NCBI RefSeq assembly: GCF_001411555.2 | Contig: NC_049905.1 | Location: 14,632,586-14,696,585 of the forward strand | Direction: 5' to 3' | DNA length: 64,000 nt | Source: Juglans regia | Lineage: Eukaryota > Streptophyta > Magnoliopsida > Fagales > Juglandaceae | Shown here: positions 23,920 through 35,094 of the stretch, one piece after another | How the letters are laid out: the number at the start of each line of letters is the position of its first letter | Position numbering within the stretch: the first letter of the stretch is position 1 | Made by a program: the position numbers and the translations under genes | Notes under the pieces: generated by a model | Seen by the model: only the letters and a program-made list of their open reading frames with translations | Databases searched by the model: none | What the model was told of the DNA's origin: nothing

Positions 23920-23931
23920 GCTCTGATACCA
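23920..23931 (-). other. Primer-binding site of element F (initiator-Met tRNA)
   Basis: Minus strand TGGTATCAGAGC, three bases downstream of the 5' LTR end (GCGTCACA). The match to the tRNA-iMet 3' end is exact over 12 bases. Confidence 0.88.
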
Positions 23932-23934
23932 CCC

Positions 23935-26340
23935 TGTGACGCCCCCAAATTCCGCTTGGGATCGGACGGACATTTGAAGCGTCGAGACATGCAACACAAG
24001 GTTACCTGCCCACGTTCATGACATATAAGATGCAATATTCCTAACATGCATCTAGCATTATGCAATATTCGCAGCGGATAATTTTTCTTTTTAGCAATAC
24101 TATGCACCAAACCGAAATATCCCAAATACTTAAAACATACTTCATACATAATGACATACTAAACAACTGAGATCACAATATTAATCCATATGGTTGTGAT
24201 CAAAAGAGTGATGGAGATTGAACTCTACATATACAAGTAGTAATATGAGGTAACTACTGTATTAATACCTACATCGCATCGTCGCTTAGTCGACCATTTC
24301 CAGTTGGTCGATTCCCGATTCTCCTTCAGATCCTGTAACAAAATCTACCATTCGGGGGGGGAATGGTAGTTGGGACTACCACAGTGAGATTTGATTACAA
24401 ATCTCAGCAAGTTAACAGAAAACTTCCACACAGGTTAATGATGCATGCATGGCAGTAAAAGTATGAATGCATAATCAAATCATAAGTAATCATAGCATAA
24501 CTTGACATACAACATAACATAACTGGCATAACTTAAACTGAAACTGAAACTTAGCATGAACGTGACTTGAAACATAACATGGACTTGAAACATAACATGA
24601 ACATGAACATGCATAATTTGAACATGAACTTGAGTATGACATAACATAAATGTGAACTTGGAACATAACGTAACATGAACTTGGAACATATTCTTGTCTC
24701 ATGGGATTACCATGATTGCATGAACGTAAACTTGAACATAACATAACGTGAAACATGACTTGAACTTGGAATCTTATTCAATAGACTTAATCATTAACGT
24801 GACCATATGGGTGCTACACAGGTCCCCTTGAGCTTTGTGTCCCTGCCGATTACCGCATCACATCACAGGTTTCTATACCAGCTGTGAGTGTGTTAATACG
24901 TACTCCACAGTTGTTGTGGCCCCACGTATTCTACGTGTCATAATTGATATGTCTCACGTAGTGTATGCTCCACAGTTGTTGTGGCCCCATGACTTATTTA
25001 TTTGTGCCACACTTGCTGTGGATACACGTAACATAATGTGTGGCTCCATCGGCGTTAGTGCCTGGCACGCTCCGGTGATTAGCTAATTAGGACCTATTCG
25101 CAACCTGTTGATTGTACTTCGTCAACCCAAGGAATTTCACACCTATTTAGACACTCAAGCGTGAACAAAGGAGTTCCACTAGGATATTACCCCATCCTAG
25201 CGCTTATGGTCGTGATTGACATGAATAACTTAATTGGCAGACACGATATTTTGTAACGTGACGTAACATGAACATGACATAAACGTGACATAAAAGACAG
25301 AAATCCTGACGTAGCGTAACGTGACATGAACGTAAGATGACAAACATGACATACTTTGAAACATAAATATAACAGACAACATTTCATAACATGGCATACA
25401 TGTAACAGGCAACATTTCGTAACATAGCATACCATGTAACAGACAACATTTCTTAACATGGCGTAACATGTGACAATGAATATTACGTGACATGAAATAC
25501 ATGTAACAGATGGCATACTTAACTTAACATGACATACTTGCAATGTATAGGAATACGTGACAGAATATCTTGTGTAACAGATGAATAATTCATGACAGAA
25601 TAAATTCTGTGTAACAGATAAATATATAATGACTTGGCATGGCACATATGATAACATGCATACATACAATTTAGTTCCCTTACTTATCACACATACGCAT
25701 TAAATTGATAGTAAGTTAAAAGCTAACTTACCTCGATCTTCGCGCTTCGAGACAAAACTCAAGTGCGATCACGGGAAACTGAAAGTAGTGATTTCTAAAA
25801 TTTAGAACTTAATCACTAACAATTAGGAATATGGAAAAATATCAACTTAGAGTAAAATTACCATTTTACCCTCTACATGTGGGAAAATGACCATTTTACC
25901 CCTAACTTAAGGATTTTGCATCCTAACTTCAAAAATCACCAAAATTTACATACCTTATGTAAATTTTGTCCTAAATTCAAATATCAATTCATAAAAATTT
26001 AAAACTAAACACAACCATCAAAACTCTATATGGCCGAAACTTACAAAGGCTATTTCCTTTGCTTTTTGTTGTAATTCTTTCAAATCTCAAAACTCATGAT
26101 TAAACCAAAAATTTTCTTCTACTACACTCATAACATATTCTTAAGAATAATCATGTTTTGAATCATGAACAAAAGTCATCAAAATCACTAAAACCATACT
26201 TGAACTTTTTGGTTTTTCTTCTAAGTTCAAAACAGAATTTTGTTTCTAACTTGTTTTGATCAACCTCTTGATCCATGACTTATAAAGAAGTGATCTTCAA
26301 AGCAAAACATCACATGGTTTAGAAATGTGTCCTAAAACAG
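23935..26340 (-). repeat. 5' LTR of element F (F2), incomplete
   Basis: Collinear with the first 2.4 kb of F1 (17047 to about 19490), then cut by the run of N. About 1.9 kb of the LTR should lie in or beyond the gap. The intron-like signals are kept: donor GTAAGT at 25731-25726, acceptor ending at 24333, and the 8-bp stem at 24386-24393 with 24398-24405. Confidence 0.88.
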
Positions 26341-26440
26341 NNNNNNNNNNNNNNNNNNNNNNNNNNNNNNNNNNNNNNNNNNNNNNNNNNNNNNNNNNNN
26401 NNNNNNNNNNNNNNNNNNNNNNNNNNNNNNNNNNNNNNNN
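26341..26440. other. Assembly gap (100 N)
   Basis: Exactly 100 undetermined bases, the usual placeholder for a gap of unknown size. The left side ends in the middle of LTR F2 and the right side starts inside an E-family LTR in the opposite orientation to E1. Confidence 0.98.
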
Positions 26441-29042
26441 GAATGTCACGAAGTGACATAACTACTGACAGTCGTGCTTGTGATGGGTGAAGTAGTGGAA
26501 CAAGTGTAAGAGTACGCAACGGAATCAAGACTGGGCAACGTCACGAAGTGACGTGGTTATTGGAAGTCATGCTTATGATGGGTGAAGTGTTAAAGTGTAG
26601 GAATGGCGCAACGGGAACATGATGAGATGTCACGATGTGACGGGAGTACGTGAGGAACCGTACTCGTGATGAGTCAGGAGTGGACATAGCAGTGTTGGGT
26701 AACGCAACAAAGTCACGGTGTAGCTTGGGGTTAATTCCGAGCTATATAACGTGACATGAAACGTAGTTATGAATGGAGTCTTGTCGTGTTAAGTGCTGGG
26801 ATGAACTGTCAAAAGGGACGGATAGCATGAAGAGTCATGCTAGCCGGGTTAAATGAAGATTGGTATTGGAGTATGGCCCTTGTCCCTACGAGCAGGTGAT
26901 TAACGTTATATATGTTGATCTTAGGTGATGAAATGGTACGGTACATGTGTAATCTGGTTAGACACATGTGTCGGATAGATCACCATGTGTAATGGGTAAT
27001 CTATCCTAAATACAGTTACACGGTGCTTGAGCCTCAGAGTTGGCTTAGAGCTGTGTGCTTATATGGATGGGAATGAGGATTTAGTGTGGGCTAAGATGTA
27101 TGAAGGTAGTGACGGATGCATCGTTAGGATTGAGATGTGTGGTTCCATCAGTCGGAATCATGCGTCGAATGTGGTTGTAAGAAGAGTAAGACGAATGTCT
27201 TAGTGTCGTAATCCTAAGGTGAATAATGGATTCACCTTAGTGGATGAGCACTCGAGGAAAGACTTTGAGTTGGAAGTTGTGGTGACCGTAAATGGTTCCC
27301 GAAGGGTTTAACATAGTGAAGGGCACGTAAGTGCACAGGATAGAAGGAGAGTGTTCTAAGTATAGCATAGTTCTATTTATAGTTTAAGTTACTTATACAT
27401 TAGATAGAGAATGATGCTAAGGTTATGTGTATGCATGTAGGTTGTCATCTGACAAGCACATGAATGGACTGAATGACATGCAAGTAGCATGGAGTCCAGG
27501 TAAGTGTTACGTTCATACTCTTCTAGAGTCTTTATAAGATAGAAGAAAATGAAAACGAAAGTTTTTCCTTATTGACGCTTTAAGAAAAGACTAAAGGCGT
27601 TTTAAGAAAGAAAATGCTAAGTGTTCAAAAGTATAAGTATGTACGGCACCTTCTTGGCAGCCCCTGTTTACGTAACCAAAGTATTAATTGTACGCATGTG
27701 AATGGATGACTATACGCTGTATCTATTTGTGTATTTTCTAAGAAAAATCCATAAACTGATGAAGATGCATGAAAGGCATGAAAGCGAATGCTTTTGTGAA
27801 TCCTATGAACCGACGCTCTCATGTGCGCCGCGAGGTAACGCTCGTCGATGCCATGATTGACGACGTTCAAGGTGACGCTTATGGATGCCACGAAAGCTGA
27901 TGCTTAAGCCCATGTATGTTCTTAAACGAAGTTTTCCACGAATGAACCGTTAAAGAAATGATAGAACTGAAATGAACTAAAAGACGAAAAGACCATTTTC
28001 GGGCTTACGCCCCAAACTATATTTTATCACGAAAAGAAATGTTTTCTCATGAAAAGAAAGGACTGTTTAATGAAAGAACGAACTGAATGAAAGCTCCAGC
28101 TCTTTCGAGCTGACATGATCGTATGAATGAAAAGCAAGAAAGAAAGAAATGAAAGCATGAATGTATGAAGACACGTAACGGTCACATGACATGAATGAGA
28201 GGGTACCGATGAATGGGCAGATTGCAATGTCGGGTCAGTAGTACTGGAAGTGCACCCAGTGCTGCCCCCTATGAAAAGGGGTTCCGAACCCGTGGCTACG
28301 GGCGGAATCCGGGTCCAAAGGAAGACCGCTAACCCCAAACACACGGGGCGTAATTGTGTGTATGGCCTATGAAAGCGATAACAACGAATGGATGTATGCA
28401 TGCATGTACGAACGCACGAACCTTTAAGAAATGAAGGCACTGACGGGGGACACGTTTTAAAGAAGGAAAGCCTTTTAAAAAGAAAAGCCCTGTCAGTGAA
28501 GTTTTCCAAAAGAACGCACTCATGAACTCTTGAAGAAATGAAGGCACTGGCTGGAGAAACGTTTTACGAAAAAGATGCCCATGTTTAAAAGAGAAAAACC
28601 CCGTCCAAGGACTTTTTTAAACGAACGCACGTAAGCACGTATGCACGCACGTAATAGTATGTACGAGTGATGAATGCATGAATGAAAACTTATGTTGCTA
28701 TATTTTAACTGTATGAAATAATGCTTACGAGTCTTCGACTCATTTTCATTTTTATGCATGTCCCTCCCCAACGCAGAAATTACATGATCGGGACGGACAC
28801 AACCCATGGGGAAGAGCACAGAAGTCTAGGCACGAGTTTTAAACGTATGAGAGACCTTTTTATTATAAGATTTATGTTTTCCACTGTAACCCTCTTTTAT
28901 TATCAAAGCACATTTTATTTAATAAACGTGGAGTCTCGCACCCCGGGTATGCAAGTGAAAAGTTTTAAATAGGACGGTAATTCCCGTCGTCATTTTATAA
29001 AAATATTTTGGAAAAAGTCCCACTACAAGGACGAGCATTACA
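26441..29042 (+). mobile_element. Family-E LTR, copy E2 (5' end in the gap)
   Basis: Runs from the gap to ACGAGCATTACA at 29042. It is the reverse complement of E1 in order: CTTGTCGTGTTAAGTGCTGG near 26790, the CACCCAGTGC block at 28250, and GGACGGTAATTCCCGTCGTC near the end, but about 350 bp extend beyond where E1 was cut by F. Plus-strand donor CAG|GTAAGT is at 27500 and the acceptor CAACGCAG ends at 28776. Short CGTCACGAAGTGACGT palindromes recur at 26444-26640. No genes. Confidence 0.75.
27500..28776 (+). other. Intron-like segment in LTR E2
   Basis: Donor CAG|GTAAGT and acceptor CCCCAACGCAG; 1277 nt. CTTAC (28724-28728) is followed by a perfect stem GAGTC-TTC-GACTC (28729-28741), 35 nt before the acceptor AG. 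Confidence 0.42.
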
Positions 29043-29280
29043 AGAGGGGTGACACTAGATTCAGGGAGGCAAGAGATCCGACAGGGGCTGGGGGAGAAAG
29101 AGCGGGTGGCCTTCGACATGAGGTGGCAGTGGCAAGGTGGGAATGCTGGCCACAGGTTGTGCGCAGCGGCGTGGGTTGTGTACGTCAGAGGGATTGGAGA
29201 GAGAGAAAGCAGGAAGATGGGGGGAGACTGGATGGAGGGAAATGCAAAGGAAAACGAGTGGGGCTTTTAATTTAATTAGC
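29043..29280. other. Unassigned G-rich spacer
   Basis: Purine-rich, with one open stretch of 73 codons on + (29049-29270) that resembles no known protein. I see no repeat or signal. Confidence 0.4.
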
Positions 29281-29885
29281 TTTTTGTGACAAGTTTACAT
29301 TGCCGCTATTAATACTTTAAGTGGCTGCAAATATTTTACGACGATAATTTTCGCCGCAACAATTATCTAATGTGGCGCTTTTTGCATTCGAAGGAAAATA
29401 AATTTCGCTACAATAAAGAATTGTTTATTGCGGTGAAAAAACTTAACAGTTAATTTCTCCATCCGTATTTTTCAAACACGTGTTTTAATTCATCCGCAAA
29501 ATTTAAATCGCCGAAAATAACTATTATTTACGTTATTTTTTTGTGGTGATTAAAAAATCACTGGAAATAGTTTTTTCAATGATTTTGCAAGTTAAAAAAT
29601 CGCTGCAAAATGCCACTTTCGCAATTGCAGCGGTTAACGAACTGTCGTGACAAGTTTTTTAATATGCCGGCTTTTCATTGCAAAAAGTGAAGAATCCCTG
29701 CAAAAGACCAATTTAGAATTTGCGGCGAATATTGTCGTCGCAAAAAATGAAAAAATCGCTACAAAATACCGATTTCAAAATTTTATGTAAAAAGATCGTG
29801 ACGGTGCTGCAATTAAAGGTTTTTTGCGGTGATTTTATTTCCAACAGACATAAAATCACCGCAAAAAACCTTATTTCTTGTAGTG
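29281..29885. mobile_element. CACTA-like element end, one terminus only
   Basis: Ends TTTCTTGTAGTG at 29885, the CACTA superfamily terminus. The preceding 600 bp contain many TTGCGGCGA / CGCCGCAAAA-type subterminal motifs in both orientations. A 20-bp perfect inverted repeat (29818-29837 with 29851-29870) sits just inside the end. No transposase and no matching left terminus were found, so it is a truncated or non-autonomous copy. Confidence 0.6.
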
Positions 29886-30585
29886 AAATTAAGTATGAAG
29901 AAAAGAAAACAGAAAAGGTACGTGTTTTTGGTTTCAAGATGGGGAGTTCTTAATTTGCTCATGAATTTTAGACGTATCTTTGGTCATGTGCAATAATTGG
30001 AGAATCCGCAAACTTTTTCCAAGATATATCCGAGGATAAATATGTCAATGTCATCTTCGATACATATTTAAAAATTTCAATGGAAAATTTAAAATGAAAA
30101 AATAGAAATTGATATTATATCTTAATATATGTTAGCAGTCTCCTCACGTGTAAGTTACACTTCTCATAGATTGAATTTAGAGAATATTTTAATTAAATAT
30201 TATTGAATGTAGTATCACGATTCGAATCTAGAATCTTACATCTGATAACGTACATATTGAGTAAACAACTTGTTCTAAAAGGTTAAACTAATATAAAAAA
30301 GTAGTTTAATAATTTATATTATACTGATCGTAACATAAATATCCTATCCAATACTAGGGCACCGAATAAGGGTATTTTTTTTTCTTTTTGTGTGACTCAA
30401 AAAGTGGAAAATAAAAGGTATATATATTCTTAATTTCTGAAAAACATAAATTCTCGGTTACCACATATATTATTTTCCCAACCGAAAGTTACTATTATTT
30501 TCTGCATCTCTATTGGCCCAGTACTACCTATCAATTTCTTTCCTTCATTTTTTGGATAAGAAACCCACTATCTATGTTACCCCAT
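29886..30585. other. Non-coding AT-rich spacer
   Basis: No open frame with recognisable content, no clear repeat. Nothing seen. Confidence 0.5.
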
Positions 30586-30611
30586 ATAATATAGATAAGG
30601 GTAGGTGGTGT

Positions 30612-30800
30612 ATGAGATCTCACATTGTTTGAGAATAAAAAGTTCTTGCTCTTTATAAGATTTTAATGGAGCTCTAATTGTATCATTGACTAGTCCTTTT
30701 AGAGTATAGGCCATGTGGTTTAAGCCTTCCATTGGGGCATTACGCTATCACTTTCGAGGGGTATTAGCATAATAGGCATTTGCTATTGGATTACCAAGAG
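30612..30800 (+). other. Possible LTR/TRIM-like sequence
   Basis: Begins TGTATGAGATCTCACATTG, has a CTTTATAAG promoter-like box at about 30651, and runs to GGGGCATTACGCTATCAC. Its make-up resembles short plant LTRs (TGAGATCTCACA start, TATA within 50 bp). No second copy in the window, so the call is weak. Confidence 0.25.
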
Positions 30801-30991
30801 GCAAACAAAGGAGGGATGCATGCACACTCTTAACTTATCTTTGATGAGAACAACCTGAAACGCTCCGTATTTTTTGGTATTTTTTTTTTTAGAAAATTCT
30901 ACTCGCCTAGGGTTAGCACATGGCGGCGCCCATCGCCCCTCCATCATTGTAGGGGGCTAGAGGGGACTGCGGGACCTTATCTTATGTCCAA

Positions 30992-32163
30992 ATGGTAGCG
31001 AAGGTTGCGGCGTCTTCTTCGTTTAAGGTTCAGATGAGATATCCAGTGGATGTGGATGGGGAGCCAGGATTCGTCTTCAAAGAGCCAGAGATGTCAAAAG
31101 CTGCAGAGGATTTTCGATTTGCACTTGTTTTAAAATTTGTACGTATTAGGCAGACGATTGATGATATTCGATTGGCTATCATTAAGTCATGGGGTTTATT
31201 GGAGATCCCGATGGTTAGCGTGATGGATGATTATCACGTTTTGGTGAAGATGCAGTCTGAGCAGGATTTTGTACATGGATGGGCAAGAGAAGGCCGTTTG
31301 AGTGTTGGTGCTATGTTTAGACTCTTCCGATGGACAAAGGATTTTGATCTTCAAAAATAATCAACGTTAGCGCCTCAGTGGATTTTTCTGCCAGGTTTGC
31401 CTCTTTATATGTATTGAACGAATGTGTTGTAGATTCTTGCAACAAGGTTTGGACAGTTTTTGGGAATTCATAATGCAACGCTTCATAGAACTCGAGCTTC
31501 GAGGGCTCATATGTGTGTGGAAATTGATTTAACAGAGGAGCCAGTGTAGAGTTTCCCAATAGTGGTGGCTATTAATAAAAAGTTTTGGCAGGAGGCTCGG
31601 TATGAACAGCTTGGGTTCTATTGTAAAAAATGCAATCGACAAGGGCAACTTCTGTTGTATGTAGGGCTGGTGAGGGTCCGTTGCGTAAGAAAAGAGATGT
31701 GGCCAAAGGGGGGGTCAAGAAATTGTGGCAAGTGAATCCAAAAAAGAAAATTCTAAAGGAAAATGCAAAGGAGGGGGTGGCTGTTGAAGCAAAAGTGGTT
31801 TTGAATCCTAGGGAGGATGAAGGAAAGTTTTCAAGTGATGATCCTGAAAGTTCATCAAGACAACTGGTGGAGGGGCCAACACATGAAGAGGAAGTGGTGA
31901 TTGACGACGGAAAAGAGGTGGTGAGTCCTAGGGAGGATGAAGGGAAGGTTTCAAGGGATGATCCTGAGAGTTTAACGAGGTATTTGGTGGTGGGGCCAAG
32001 ACATGCTGAGATGGTGGTAGTGCATCCTTCAATCCAAATAGTTGATATGGATTCTAAAGTGCCTGCGAATAAAAATGGGAGGGATTTTTTCCTGCTATGG
32101 ATATTTTTCTGGGTGATGTTTTCAAGTCTCCATGTAGTGGGGATTGCGATCATGCTACGATAG
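30992..32163 (+). pseudogene. Third LINE, ORF1 (DUF4283 plus Cys knuckle)
   Basis: ATG at 30992. The open stretch to 31360 has FKEPEMSKAAEDFRFALVL and MSVMDDYHVLVK-like DUF4283 features, ending LFRWTKDFD. After a stop the frame continues with PQWIFLPGLPLYMY, VEIDLTEEP and the YCKKCNRQGQ knuckle near 31620. From 31630 to 32163 an open, charged, repeat-bearing tail follows: two copies of a PREDEGKxSxDDPES unit at about 31808-31855 and 31928-31975. This order is typical of a LINE ORF1 of a different subfamily from LINE 1. A TAG at 31358-31360 and a second nonsense codon make it inactive. Confidence 0.75.
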
Positions 32164-33407
32164 TTTTGGGTCAATGAGTTCTGGAATTTTGACATGCTTG
32201 AGCAATTAGATGGTATGGACACTATGAATGACATGATACGAGAGATTGGGGCAAGCAGACCTGGGAATGATGTGTTAATATGGAAGCCCACACGGGGATG
32301 GATAGTTTACTACAGCCAGTGCCTGGAATTTAATTAGAGTGAAGGAAAGCAACCATGCTTGGATGGACTGGATATGGAGTAATTACTTGCCGAAGAAAAT
32401 TTCAATGTGCATCTGGTGGCTCAGTTTAATTGTTTAGCTACAGATACAAGGGTGCAATCACGTGGAGTGGCTATGGCATCCATGTATGATTGTTGTACAT
32501 CGCCATGGACGGAATCGCTGGATCATGTTCTTTCTACTGGACAGGTTGCTGAACAGGTATGGCGCAAAGCTTCCTTGGCTTTAGGCATTTCTTATTTGCA
32601 CTATAAAACTTGGTGGCACCGAGTTTTGGCCTGGATGGTGTGTGTGAAAATAGGAACCAAAAGGGGTATTTTAATTGGTTTATTGCCGAGCATCCTAATG
32701 TGGTGTTTATGGAGAAGACGATGCCAATCTTGGATGGAGGGTGTTCAGTTTAATGCAGTGGATGTTTGGAGATCAATTTGGTCTTGATTGGGGAAATTTG
32801 TTAATGACATGGATGATAAGAAGTTGACTCAGATAGATAATCAGGTTTTGTCTACACTGGACATTAGAACCAACGTTCGTGCAGAGTGTAAACCACAGCA
32901 AGTAGCATGGATGAAGCCTCCTAGCGGTAGGTGGAAATTAAATGTGGACGGCAGTTGTCGTGGGAATCTATGGAATTGTGGTGGGGGTGGAGTATTGAGA
33001 GATCATCGGGACCAGATTAGGGCAGGTTTTCTATGCCGTATGGTTTCGGCACCAACAATGAGGCTGAATTGAGAGCTTTACTTCAAGGGGTAAGGTTATG
33101 CAAAGAAATGGCCTGTCAACATGTTATTTTGGAATGTGATTCCAAGGTAATGGTGGATTGGGTGAAGAACAGGCACTGTAACTTATGGTACCTTTGGGAT
33201 TATTGGGATTCGTTACTTCAGGAACTGGAGGGAGTTAGTTTCTAAGTGATGCACCAATTTCGAGAAGGTAACCAAGCTGTGGATTATTTGGCAAGGAGAG
33301 GTGAAGAGGGGCTAAACTGGAGTTTTGTTTTAGAAAATTGTCTACTGAGGTTGTTGAGGGGTATTTTGAGATTAGATGCATTGGGCCTTCTGTCTATTCG
33401 GAGATAG
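32164..33407 (+). pseudogene. Third LINE, ORF2 remnant: zf-RVT and RNase H only
   Basis: Endonuclease and RT are absent: ORF1 passes within about 200 bp into the zf-RVT part of ORF2 (VLIWKPTRGW at about 32275; WKASLALGISY and WCLWRRRCQSW in the open stretch 32407-32787). RNase H follows at 32880-33407: WKLNVDGSCRGN (first Asp), GVLRDH, then after a frameshift near 33040 NNEAELRALLQGVRLCKE (Glu), VILECDSKVMV (Asp), and after a stop the FREGNQAVDYLARRG tail. The 3' end is near 33407. It is an internally deleted LINE, about 2.4 kb; neither poly-A nor TSD was identified. Confidence 0.78.
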
Positions 33408-33442
33408 CCTTTTATATGTTAGTCGTTCTTTATTAGGACGGT

Positions 33443-33573
33443 CTTGCAGCACCTATTAACCTTTGCAGCACCTATTAAACTTTGTGAAGCCTCCATGATG
33501 GCGGTCTTGCAGCACCTATTTGTTCACGAGTGACCCCCATCATGATGGAGGCATGGTTAATAGGTGCTGCAAG
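33443..33573. repeat. Foldback repeat with 19-bp perfect arms
   Basis: CTTGCAGCACCTATTAACC (33443-33461) is inverted perfectly at 33555-33573. Inner arms GCCTCCATGATGG (33489-33501) and CATGATGGAGGC (33541-33552) also pair imperfectly, and TTGCAGCACCTATT is repeated directly at 33463 and 33506. It sits between two RNase H remnants. It could be a small foldback transposon or a rearrangement scar. Confidence 0.65.
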
Positions 33574-33997
33574 TTGGAACCTCCTCCCTAGGGGGTTTAC
33601 AAAGTGAACTGGGATGCAGCAATCAACAAAGATTTTGGTAGGGTGGGAATTGGGATCGTTAATATTAGAGATCATAAGAACCAAGTGGTGGCTATCAAAA
33701 GAATACAAAGAGAGCCTTTCCCTGACCCTTATCTTGCTGAGTCAGTTGGCGCTCTACAGGCTGTTAAGTTTGCTAGTGAGATTGGACTAAGGAAGATTAT
33801 AATTGAAGGGAATGCAGTGCAAGTCATCAAACTAGCATCAAGCAGAATGAAATTCTCTACCACAGCTCGGAAGTTCTCATACGTGATGCTAAACAAAATC
33901 TGTTACTATTCAAGAGTTGGAAAGCACATCATATTTAAAGAGATGCTAATATAGCTGCACATGTACTTGCTAAAAATGCTCTAGAGAATTTCAATTG
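33574..33997 (+). pseudogene. RNase H (RVT_3) fragment of another LINE or RNase H-like gene
   Basis: Open from 33604 to 33954. It starts at a PP-x-GFTKVNWDAAI-like opening (first Asp in NWDAA), has a GIGIVNIRDHKNQVV strand, AESVGALQAVKFASEIGL (Glu) and KIIIEGNAVQVI, where the usual second Asp (EGD or ESD) is Asn, so the active site is broken. The tail IAAHVLAKNAL can be read past the stop, to about 33990. It is a separate copy, not a continuation of the LINE ending at 33407, since the same domain is present twice. Confidence 0.75.
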
Positions 33998-34087
33998 ATG
34001 TTTATATTATGATGTTCCAAAATATTTGAATTACAATTTGTATAATATTAGTATGATATTTTTAATTAAATTTTGTTCTCTTTGATT

Positions 34088-34684
34088 AATACCATTCGAA
34101 CGGTAAATTACTATTTATAAATCCATTCGAACAAAAACTAACCCATTAGAACGACAAATACAGTCCGTACAGCTGTTTGAACAGTAAAATATTTCTTCGA
34201 ACAACATTAATATGCAAAACCCCATTCGAACAGACAAAATTTTCGAAAATAAAATGTCTATTCGAACGGATATAATTTATGTTCGAACAAAAGTCATTTG
34301 AAAAATTTATTCGTTCAAATGTATAAAATTTGTTTGAACACTCCGTCTATTCGAACAAAATCAAATATGGTTATTAGTTCGAATCAAAATTTCATATTGT
34401 TCGAATGGACGTGTCAGTTTGAACTGAACATTATTCCATTATAACAATTTTTTGAGACGAAATTGGTTCGTCTAAAAAAAAAATCCCTTTCGAACAGTTT
34501 CGACTGGTTTCGCACAATTTCGTCTCTAAAAATGATTTTTTGAGATGAAAATCTCGTCTTCAAAAACTTTTTGAGATAGGCTTTTTGAGACAAAATAAAT
34601 TTCATCTCCAAAAACATTTTGGGTTGAAATTTGAGTTTTTTGAGAAAACAGTTTTAGTCTAAAAAAATCCAATCTCTTGTAGTG
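34088..34684. mobile_element. GTTCGAA-rich repeat with a CACTA-like terminus
   Basis: 34088-34430 holds about a dozen ATTCGAAC/GTTCGAA motifs spaced 20-40 bp apart. 34440-34684 has alternating GAGACGAAATT / TTTTTGAGA motifs and ends CTCTTGTAGTG at 34684, a CACTA-type end. I take both as the subterminal region of one DNA transposon; the other end was not found. Confidence 0.5.
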
Positions 34685-35094
34685 TCTATATTGTATGGAG
34701 GATATTGTTGAACTGGAGGAATGTCTTCCTTGTATTCAAAAAGATACTTAAACATAATATCTATAGCACGAACTTAAAAAAGATAATTAAACAGTTGCAA
34801 TGATTGGTACCTATTTGATTGTTAAAAATTGAATGTTATCCATAATATTGATTACTGTTCATTTCATTTTTATTAGGACATATGTTAAGTGGGCCTGATT
34901 TTATCTAGGAAACGAAAAACAAAGTTTTGAGTTTATATAAATGATATGGATTGTATATGCATGATATCATGGATCACATGTCTATATCGTCATAACTCAA
35001 GTGATATCAATCTATTACATTAGAAACAAGATTCCTTCTATGCGAGTATATAACATTTAAGATTAACAGTTGATAATTTTAAGTACAACAAGGT
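34685..35094. other. 3' flank of the EF-hand gene
   Basis: AT-rich. No other gene is seen. It should contain the 3' UTR and polyadenylation region of the minus-strand gene at 35095, but I see no exact AATAAA there. Confidence 0.4.

Larger units (their letters stand above)
17047..26340 (-). mobile_element. Family-F retrotransposon with giant LTRs, gag only, truncated by the assembly gap
   Basis: Two direct LTR copies (17047-21406 and 23935-26340, the second cut by Ns) flank 2.5 kb of internal sequence on the minus strand. A polypurine tract borders the left LTR and an initiator-Met primer site borders the right one, so the right LTR is the 5' LTR. The internal region has a decayed chromovirus-type gag; protease, RT, RNase H and integrase are absent apart from the few codons typical of the end of pol. 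The two LTR copies are nearly identical where they overlap (occasional substitutions, plus one indel of about 40 bp near 24670), so the insertion is fairly recent. It lies inside LTR E1, and the left flanking 5-mer is ACAAG. Confidence 0.85.

Noticed and set aside
26319..26528. Open frame across the gap
   Set aside because: Half of it is N; meaningless.
29029..29042. CACTACAAG as the left end of a CACTA transposon ending at 29885
   Set aside because: The same stretch aligns base by base with the end of LTR E1 (ACAAGGACGGACGTTACA on the minus strand), so it belongs to LTR E2; the CACTA match arises from substitutions.
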